Shown: positions 55,841 to 64,000 of the stretch, one piece after another
Position numbering within the stretch: the first letter of the stretch is position 1
Layout: each line of letters starts with the position of its first letter
Assembly: GCA_032158295.1 (NCBI GenBank)
Contig: CM063262.1
Span: forward strand, 3,133,394-3,197,393
DNA length: 64,000 bases
Source: Pycnopodia helianthoides
Taxonomy: Eukaryota > Echinodermata > Asteroidea > Forcipulatida > Asteriidae
Reading direction: 5' to 3'
The notes under the pieces: model-generated
What the model saw: the letters and a program-made list of their open reading frames with translations, nothing else
What the model was told of the DNA's origin: nothing
The model's database searches: none
Made by a program: the position numbers and the translations under genes

Positions 55841-57689
55841 AGACTTCTCAACTGCGGGTAATAGAAAAGTATGCCCAGACCAATTTGTCACTATGCCTTA
55901 ACACATGTTTGTGATAAATTGCAAGAAGAGTTGACTTCTATTAGTTTTGTTCATGAAGGGTTGCAATATTGAGGGATTGCACCACAATTTTGTTGAAGAC
56001 AGTCAACTGGTTTTAAAGTTGTTTTCACTCAGTTTGCTGGTTGCCCACGCTTGCTGATGAAGACTCTAAAGTGATGCTATTGATTGAAACTTGCTGATGA
56101 AGACTCTCAAATGATACTATTATTTTGACTGCTTATTATGACTGTCTTACTGCTCGAGAGATTTGTTTGAGACATTCAAAAACTTGTTTTTCTTCCAAAT
56201 TTCAACAATTAACTGATGTTTAGATTTGTTCATGATTCTCAAAATTTCTAGATTGAGTTATTGTTCTATTTAGAAGGTAGTTTGTTCACCAGTAACTTGT
56301 AAATTGTAAACCAGATACATTACCAAATCTTTAGCATGACCTCATCACTGTTGGTAGACATCACCTCAACTCAACACAGCTGAAAGATGTCAGCGCAGAA
56401 ACTACTTATACCATCTTCAAGAGGAAAACATGATCTGCGTTTTGTAAGAAAAACTTATCTGGAAAGGTTAGCATTTGAGGGTCATATCAACTAGCCAAAG
56501 TCAGGTTCACCATACACATTACCTGAGATAGCCCCTATACTTTACCAAACCAATATCATCTACGATGTCCCAGAGCTGTCATCCTGTACAACTCCTTGTC
56601 GCAAAATCCACTTTCGCAATAGCTGGTTACAGACAGTGGAAAACAAAAACAAAGTTATAAGGGAAAGGTTAAAAGTTGTGGAGGGAAAGATTACTTATCT
56701 TTTTCACTTAACCTCCCACATACTTTACCTAATACTTAACCTGTTACTTAACCTTTGCTGCAAACACCGGACTTCATTCACCCCGCTGACCTCAGTTCAT
56801 GCATCAAAAACGTCAAAGCGAGTTTCAACATTGTCAACTAAATTTCTTGATTTCAATGCAATCAACAGCCACAACATCCACTTTGGGAAGAACAGGATAC
56901 TGTGGGGAAACAAAAAAAATTGCAGCCTGGGAGGGCATACGTTAAAGGCTGTAAAAAAAGGTTAGAGGCTGCAAAAAAAAGGGGGTTAGAAGCTGTGGAG
57001 AAAAGGTTATTTTTCTTTCACACTTACCATGATACTTTACCATTTCACCAGTTATACACTCAACCTTTGCTGCAAACACCCGACCTCACAGGCCTTCAGC
57101 TCACCCACCAGGGACATCAAAGGGAGATGTCTTTACCATCTACTCGAGGTCTGCAATTACTGATGGCAGCATAGTTCTTAGTTTTGGTTTGAGACATTAT
57201 CTTTTATTCGTTTAGGGACAATTGCTTTTACTGTCCTTAAAATGTTGTGTCACTGCAAATTGGAAATGAGATTGAGCATCTTAGAATCAAGACTAAGTAC
57301 TATGCCAGTCACATCGTATACTTTACCTATTGCCAGTGAACCTGCTGAAAGAGTAGCGAGTTAGTCTTATTTCTAGGCCAACACTTCAAATATTATAGGC
57401 CTTTACTGTCTTACCGTTCATACATACCTAGACATCACTAAAGTCTTTCCACCCATGGATGGTTTGCTCTTTTCCCCCTCCATTTTTCTCTTTGTCTTCT
57501 TCAGTCTGGTGGTTTTATTTGGTTTTTTTTTCTTCTTCCTCCTCTTCTTTCTTCACTTTTTTTTTTGGCAGCGCTCATAAATTAATAAATGATTTAGGAT
57601 AAGCCCTATTAGCTTTAATGCATTTGCATTTCGGGATTACAGCTTTTTTTTAAACTTGTGTTTGTTACAAGTTTTTCCAAAATTTGTAT

Positions 57690-58115
57690 TTTATTTGAAC
57701 GTCGATCTAAATGAGAAGGGTTACAGCTATTTTGTTTACTCATGTCTTATATGTGAATTTAAAAAAACTTTAGTTGTTTATGCTCAGTTGGTACATTTAG
57801 AATTGATGTAATGCTGATATTAGGAATATGCAAATATTAATTTAGCTTGTCTAAATTATATATTTACTCCTCCTAAATCAAACATTAACCTTCAAATTTA
57901 TTTTCTTTTAGTTGAACTTTACAGAAGGGTTACAGATACTTTGTTTGTTTATTGTATTGCTTTTGAAGTTTCAAAAAATGAGTGTTGTTGATGCTTATTT
58001 TAAAATGTCTTCATTCAGAATTGATGTAATGCTGATATTAGGAATATGTAAACATTCATTTAGCTTGTCTAAACTTTATATTTAATACTCCTAACTCAAA
58101 CATTAACCATCAAAT
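57690..58115. repeat. Two-copy tandem duplication, about 240 bp
   Basis: AGAATTGATGTAATGCTGAT then ATTAGGAATATG, TTTAGCTTGTCTAAA and CTCAAACATTAACC occur at about 57797 and again at about 58017; GAAGGGTTACAG precedes both. Confidence 0.8.
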
Positions 58116-59022
58116 GAATGGTGATTGCGGGACTAGAATACATGTATTGATTGCATGTCATGTTAGATTACGAATAGTAAAAAGCGTTTCCAGAGTGGAA
58201 AAGTACAGTTGTTGGTTAATTAGCTCATCTTTTTGGAATTAATTAAGCTATTTAATAATTATGACAATTATAAATAAACATGACAACTGATGACTTGAAG
58301 TAGCAACCCGACAGAACTTTCCAGTAAGACTAGTCTCCTAATTAAAATGCATCATTGGCTGCGACCAATATGCAAATTAAGAAATGCCAAGACGGTGTAT
58401 GTGAAGTCACCTTGAAAGCTATAAGCTATACAAGCAAGGACAACATCAACAAGATCGCCGAACATCGTGGGGGGGGGTGGTACAAAAGGGGAGGGACTCT
58501 GGAAGAGAACGGGTTAGATCTTCTCTTACCCTTCGCAGACTTCACACTCTTGTCTTTATCTTTAAGGTCAACTTGCATAATCCGACCTCCACAATTGCAC
58601 TCTAACTATCCAACTTGTTTTCTCCCATTTTGTTTTGGTTTGCTTTTTTTCAAGTGAAGTGATTAACATATTAACTGCAAGTTACTCAAGAGATTTTTTT
58701 TTTTAAAGTGGGGGGGGGGGATCAAACTCCCAGGCTATTATTTCACATCTGATATTCTCAATGAGGAATGTAACTAGTTTCACATATTGACAGTTTACGA
58801 GTGTGTTTGCAAGTAGTTTGGTCTGTTTTAGACTTTTGAAACTTGTTTTTCTTGGATGGTTCTCTACTTTTTGCTGTACTATGCCAATGGAGCAATAGTG
58901 TTTTGGATACAGGCCCAGATAGCCTATGGTGCTTTAAAAATGTTTTTTTTAATGATTATTATCAAAGAGGTGAATTGCAAACTTAAAAGCGTGGAGGTCG
59001 GATACGGCAAAGTTTTCCTTAC

Positions 59023-60392
59023 CTGAATCCGGCGATGACTCCAATGTACGTCCACACACCACATATCCATTGATCTTCAACTGCCATCTGGTCACAGGCT
59101 CTTGTACAAAGCACCTAAAGAGAAAGGCAATAGAAATTTGAAAAGGTAAAAAAAAAATTAAAAATCTTCAAATTATTATTTTGAGGGTTAGTGAAATACA
59201 GCCTGATGTAGTTGTAAGTGCTTGAATTTGGAAAAGATACACTCAAAATAATGATAATTTTAATATCACAGAAATTCAATTGACATATCAAGGACTCCAT
59301 ACTATTTTAGCTAAATTACTTTGTACCCTCCATGGATTATTTCTTTCCCTGTAAATAATTTTCAGAAATCGAAATGATATTTTGATGGAATAAAATAATA
59401 TTTTGAGGGAACGAAATGACTTTGAGGTAGTGACAAAAATATTTCCGGGGAACAAAATAAAATTTGGATGGAACCAAAATAATTAATAGTTTTTCAAGGG
59501 ACGAAATAATTTTTGGAGGAATTAAAAAATTATTTCGAGGGAAGAACAATTTTGTTCCCATCAATTGTTTGTTTTTACCTATCCCTAATATTTTGTGTCC
59601 TCCTGCAACTTACCAAACAATCACATCATTGCTTCTTTCGCTGGACGCCGTGAGCTCGCTGCCGAGTGCTGGCCGCTGGGTCTGCTGCCTGAAGTCGTTC
59701 CCCGTCTTGGTCCACCGCATACAGCTGCCATCCCAGTCGTTTTCACCGTATCTGTTGAGAAAACAATTGAAACCAATCAATGCCACAGTTCAAGTCCAAA
59801 TGGGGAAATTTTAATATACAATCGGTGATTGAGGTTTAATAGGGGTAGGTAATTTTCTCAAAACCTTACCTCAACAACATACATGTCGGTGGAACGATAT
59901 GTCATGTATGTATTCGGCTTTGGTCATGAAGTTTTACTCTGCAGTCTACGGCCATGACGGAGATTCCACCGAGGGCAATTTCTCCAGCCCCTCGAAATTT
60001 TAACACAGAAGTTCCCAGTTTGCTTTTAAAGTTTCTGTAGTCAGTACTAGAGAACTTCGTGGAACTCACGCTATGTACTAAAGGGCTCAACTCAACAGTG
60101 AGTTTTGTGTCGAGTAATGTACTGCAGTTTTGACCGAGTAAAACTCTCTGGCTGACAAAATGTGCTCATTCAACAATGTTCATGTGTATAGCCTACATCA
60201 AATTTTGACCAAGCCAATTGCAAAAGAATATCACACCCAGGTGGTACTAAAAGTACAACAGCATGTGCACAAACAATTTCTGAATGCACACGTTTGGCCA
60301 GGGTAAGAATTGTTGATATTTTTTTGCAATTAAAGTTCATCAGAAAAGGCGACGTCCAATTCCCACGTTGGGCCGAGGGGTGCGGCCTCCAT
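59023..60392 (-). CDS. Unrecognised gene, at least two internal exons, probably with its first exon
   Basis: Exon at 59751-59614 (acceptor AACAG, donor GTAAGT) encodes YGENDWDGSCMRWTKTGNDF and continues to RSNDVIV. Exon at 59114-59023 (acceptor TTTAG, donor GTAAGG) joins in phase to give VIV-W-CFVQEPVTRWQLKING, then YVVCGRTLESSPDS. Both splice borders and the phase agree, and tryptophans and cysteines are retained in a protein-like way. A first exon at 60392-60367 (strong context GCAATGG, MEAAPLGP plus AC, donor GTGGGA) would join in frame. The next exon should lie below 59023 and need two bases to complete a codon beginning with G; I could not find it. No family is recognised. Confidence 0.5.
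59337..59570. repeat. Degenerate tandem repeat, about 30-bp unit
   Basis: GAGGGAACGAAATAATTTTT-like units recur seven or eight times (GAGGGAACGAAATGAC, CGGGGAACAAAATAAA, AAGGGACGAAATAAT). It lies between the two clear exons of the gene at 59023-60392. A minus-strand frame through it is a repeat effect. Confidence 0.75.
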
Positions 60393-60739
60393 TGCTGCTC
60401 TCTCCAGTCCGGCAACGCGACGGTCGAATGACAAGCAGTAATTCACCACAGTGAGTCTTCGAAGCACGAGCGCAAAACATCCAAATCTGCATAACAAAAA
60501 GATCTTCAATGAGGTGACATTCCACAGTAAACCCCGGTCCAATGAATGTACAGAACAGGTGTTCGGTAAACAGTCCCGGTCAGGATAAAAGAGCGGGAAG
60601 GAAGAATTTATAAGAAGATTTAATTCACGAGAACTTTAAAATGCTCTTCAGGTCTTTTTCGATGGAAAGGGTTGGGATTCTGTTTTAAACGAATGCGTAT
60701 TTGATTCCTGTTCGAAAATTATAAACAAGAACACATTTA

Positions 60740-61210
60740 TGGAGCCCCTAAAGGAACCTGAGGAGAGAAAAAATGTGAGGTGAACACAAAAATTCGATGA
60801 GAGAAAAACAAAATTGAGTGTTAAAAAAAAGTTCGGTGTTTGGTGAGCTAAAAAAAACAAAATACGGTGAGTGGAAGAAAACATACCAATTGGCTCAATT
60901 TGGCTCCCGGCGGCACTTATTACACAGAAGCAAATTGCGCAATGGATGCGGTGTACAATGTTTGACAGATGGAGCATCTGAGTACGAACGCCCATTGGTG
61001 CCATCGAAAGTATGAAATGCTCTTTTGAAAGTTTTGAGCATCTAATTGTTTTTTGGGAAGTATATATTTAGCAATATATTTAAAACCTAAACGGCGACTT
61101 CTCTTTTCATTTGGCTGCGACTTTTCTTTGTTTTTGCGGCGATTCGTTTTTTTCACACTGCGACCCGTTTTTTGGGGCGTCGAATATTTTTTTGGCGGGA
61201 GAAGCCTGAT
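60740..61210. repeat. Two blocks of short degenerate tandem repeats
   Basis: 60740-60890 has recurring GGTGARC/AAAAAMAAAATTCGG units. 61095-61205 has recurring GCGACTTTTCTTTG/GCGATTCGTTTTTTT units. Both are simple in composition and of the same style as 59337-59570. No coding support. Confidence 0.5.
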
Positions 61211-62357
61211 GGATTTATTATCAAAAGACATGCCCTTGATGTGTGTTTAGAAACGGTTGATGTTTTTTATTGGAACAAATGTGAACACAATAAACCTCGC
61301 AATATTGCAATTACCATCTCTTTCACCTTAGCTATAATCAACTAAGAACGAGAGATTATGTAATGTACAGGGATTTATCACTATCAGTCATTAAAACTTT
61401 GTTTACCGCCCCAGAGAAACGATTGGTGGCAGCATTCAACACGAGCGGTCCATCCCTGTACTGCATGGATTGTAATGTACCGTGAATAGTTTATCGGTTG
61501 TGTATACAACTTTCATTTGACGTCGCGACGAGGAGTAACGTAGCCATGGTAGCCGTGGACCTGGATAAAAAATAATGTAACTATCTTTAATATCTAATTA
61601 TTACATTAAATCTGCGCGCTGAATAATATCAAATTACACTACTCATCTGCAGAGTAGCTGTAGCTGACACTGGACAGTGACAGTCAAAAGGAAAATGCGC
61701 TGTTTGCAATCTATAATAATAACATAAAATCAAAAACATTTTTTGTACATCATTAATTATTGAAGTTCGTAAAGTTACACCGTGGCCATGGTCATGGAGG
61801 AATAAGAACATGGTTACAGTACACTCACAATTTTAGATTAGTGTAGTAACTTAGTTTAGTAACACTTAACTTGAGTTGAAATTAATTTCGCTTCTTACTG
61901 GATTGTCTGCAGATATCAATTAAAAAGAAAGAAAAAATTGGGGGGGGTGCATTTTATCTTGGGAGGCTAAACAAAGTTTCTCAGAAAGGTAAACTTTTTC
62001 CTGTTTCAGTGTGAGTGTTTGTTTGTGTTTATTTGACTTGAGGATAGACTAAACAAAATTAATAATAATGTTTGGTTAAAATATTAATTAGTTATTAATT
62101 ATTTAGTGATTTTGTGAGGTCAGCTACAGCAGAGGCAGGGCTGCCTGCAGGGTAAAGCATAAATTAAATAAGACTGAGTGAAATTACTTTGCAGATGTTG
62201 TACTGGCGTTGTTTCGTTACATTTCTATTTCCAGTCTCTAAAAAGAAATTTTAACACACATTCTTCAGTGGAATTAAATATAATGTTTTAATTGTCCGTA
62301 GTGAAATGTGTTGTTTTCTTTCTCTGAGATAAGTTTCAAGCTGCTAACTAAAGCAAG

Positions 62358-63990
62358 ATGGCGATGGAGAAGCAAGCTGTCATTAAGGAGACTCATCATC
62401 GCTCCGTAACTGCCGTTGGTTACCACCCGATGAGGCGCGAGATCCTGGCAGGATTTGAAGGTACTTGTCCAGAAACTGGACCATCGTTATTAATTATAAA
62501 AGTGGCACTGTCGTAGTGATCATAAACTGCTTGCGGCTGTGGATATGTAAACACATAGTGTTAGCCAGAGGGGTGTCTGGTTGTCTTTTGGACACCCTGT
62601 TTTAAATCTGGACACCCTGTTTTATCTGTCATTTACATGTAAATGTATTGTAAGTGAACAATTTGGACACCCAGTTTTAAATCTCAGCAAATTTGGACAC
62701 CCATTTTACCAAATCCTGGTTAAAACCTTGTGTAAACATGAACTCTCACCCAGTTACTACATCACAAACGAAAGCTTTAAAGGGCGCTGTCATTCATATT
62801 GGGCACGCGTGTGCAATAACTGAGTGAGAGTTCAGAAATTAATGTCTGGCCACAAAACTCACTGTGATCATGATGACAGAGCCCCTTTAAAATAAAGTTC
62901 AGTTGTAGGGTCATACTGTACATTGGTGTTTGTCAATGTAATGCTGGCTCTAAAAGAGCAAACAAAAACAGTTTCTTTATAAAAAAAGGAATACAAACTG
63001 TTTTTCTTGAGGAATGTCACTGGTAATAAAAGAACTGACAATAGTAAAATTTCAGATTAAAAAACAAAAAACAAAACAGAATGTAGTTTTTCTTTAAAAA
63101 TAAAAATCTTGTTTTTTTGTTTTTGAAGATGGAGTTATTAAGACGTGGGAAGCTGAGGGTTCCAAGTTGGTTCTTACGACCTTTGAACATCTGGGTTGGG
63201 TCACTGATTTTCTCTACTGGTAAGTGTTCAGCTAAATAAAGAGTCTGTTGAGAATATCAATGCTTTGTTTTGTTTTTTAATTTTCCCCGCCCACCCAGCA
63301 CAACTTTTGTTTCTGTGTTATTTTTCTTTTTTATTTGATATTGAAAATTAAATCTCGATTTCAATTGTTTTCTTTGACCCGTCAACCCACATTCTTTGGA
63401 AAAAAAACCTTTTAAAGTATTGATAACTCAGAATGGCCCTAAGACCTTGTCATCAAGCGAGGCAATTTTTATTGGCAATCTCTGCCGCAGCAACACCTTC
63501 CCCCCATAGCCTGGCAAATGGTTTTCAAGCCCTCCTCTAGTCTTGGTTCCAAGACGCTGCAGTTGTGTAATCACGAATACATGTAGTCAAGAAAAAACCT
63601 TGTCACCACTAGAGGGTGCTCTCATTCCTGAAATCGCTATCACCCCACGAACTGCTTTTACAGGTGCGTCTTTGGAGTTTTGCACAGTCACTCTTGTGAT
63701 AGTGGTAATTACAGGAACTATAGCGCCCTCTGGTGGCGAGTAGTTCGTAGGGCGATGCCAGTTTAGCGATTAGGTTTTCCTCGTGACACACAACTCAGGA
63801 GCGTCTTCGAGCCAAGACTAGCCCTCCCCCAGAACTTACACCGTTCACATCCCGTTCTTGATTACAAGTGCAAAAGTAACTTTAAATCCTTTTTGTTTGA
63901 AGGCATGATGGGAAGGTAATGTTCTCGTCGTCCAACGACGGAATGATCATCGCCTGGTCGTCTGGAGGCGGAGTCTATGACAGAATTAAG
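62358..63990 (+). CDS. WD40-repeat protein, first three exons, runs off the window
   Basis: Exons 62358-62460, 63129-63219 and 63903-63990, all GT-AG and in phase, give 94 residues so far. The start AAGATGG has a second ATG two codons on. The protein shows HHRSVTAVGYHPMRREILAG then EDGVIKTWE, one WD40 unit ending in a WD-like dipeptide, followed by HLGWVTDFLYW, SSSNDGMIIAWS and YDRIK, a second unit. WD40 repeats build beta-propellers that act as protein docking platforms. The GWVTDF.YW style recalls large WD-repeat proteins with ciliary roles, but I cannot name the orthologue. Intron 1 holds an inverted-repeat element split by other sequence (62502-62890). Confidence 0.82.
62502..62890. mobile_element. 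Inverted-repeat element split by unrelated sequence
   Basis: The left end GTGGCACTGTCGTAGTGATC, with GCTTGCGGCTGTGGA, is separated from AACTCTCACCCAGTTACTAC and the right end GTGATCATGATGACAGAGCC by about 190 bp. That insert contains GGACACCCTGTTTTAAATCT repeats. The family is that of 11136 and 13391. It lies in intron 1 of the WD40 gene. Confidence 0.7.
62571..62710. repeat. GGACACCCTGTTTTAAATCT short repeat
   Basis: GGACACCCNGTTTTA recurs four to five times with variable spacing inside the split element at 62502-62890. Confidence 0.75.
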
Positions 63991-64000
63991 GTGGGTCTAA

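Larger units (their letters stand above)
53566..59000. other. Long repeat-built non-coding stretch
   Basis: I see no exon I would defend. The stretch is AT-rich and built of old local duplications: about 117-bp units at 54290-54840 and 55590-55840, about 310-bp copies at about 56640 and 56945, and about 240-bp copies at about 57700 and 57935. It might include the missing downstream part or 3' UTR of the gene at 59023-60392. Confidence 0.5.

Noticed and set aside
55594..55914. 106-codon frame with repeated TAPVVV blocks
   Set aside because: The frame survives because the tandem unit is 117 bp; no splice or start support was found and the surrounding DNA is similar repeat.
59337..59564. Minus-strand frame of 75 codons between the two exons of the gene at 59023-60392
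   Set aside because: It is a degenerate roughly 30-bp repeat; joining it would break the good phase between 59614 and 59114.
1..64000. CRISPR arrays, operons, phage or bacterial islands
   Set aside because: Gene structure is intron-rich and eukaryotic; regular repeats here lack unique spacers of even length and no cas-like proteins are present.

Overview
This window is eukaryotic nuclear DNA. Genes are split into short exons with GT-AG introns, intergenic space is large, and the DNA is AT-rich and full of short inverted-repeat transposons, tRNA-derived SINEs and decayed LINE ends. The proteins resemble deuterostome orthologues. Several repeats (for example the GGGCCCAATTTCATAGAGC hairpin element) have a style I associate with echinoderms, so my best guess is an echinoderm, perhaps a sea star. 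That is inference; no organism marker is conclusive.

Layout. (1) 4487-27969, minus strand: a complete PDE9A-type cGMP phosphodiesterase, which I rebuilt as 17 coding exons giving 530 residues; every junction keeps frame and every intron is GT-AG. Its first exon lies 12 kb upstream, and the large first intron holds most of the transposon debris, a GTACGTAC minisatellite and a telomere-type repeat. (2) 28-37 kb: gene-poor and repeat-rich, with RFX X-box-like motifs just upstream of PDE9A. (3) 37366-43091, plus strand: a 6-exon gene for a 236-residue basic, proline-rich protein that I do not recognise. (4) 44859-50864, minus strand: complete mitochondrial 3-oxoacyl-ACP synthase (OXSM), 12 coding exons, 462 residues, convergent with the previous gene. 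(5) 51-59 kb: mostly non-coding, with a possible divergent short exon at 51132, a possible orphan exon near 53363 and long degenerate tandem repeats. (6) 59023-60392, minus strand: two well-supported exons, and a possible first exon, of an unrecognised gene. (7) 62358 to the right edge, plus strand: first three exons of a WD40-repeat protein, running off the window.

The genes do not form an obvious pathway: PDE9A ends cGMP signals, while OXSM extends acyl chains in mitochondrial type II fatty acid synthesis. I found no new defence or enzymatic system. The most unusual signals are structural. They are a decayed second copy of a PDE9A catalytic exon, a tandem array of 3' splice-site-like units in front of a PDE9A exon, an OXSM intron made almost wholly of an inverted-repeat transposon, a roughly 140-bp-arm hairpin just past the OXSM stop codon, and a general crowding of small transposons within tens of bases of splice sites.
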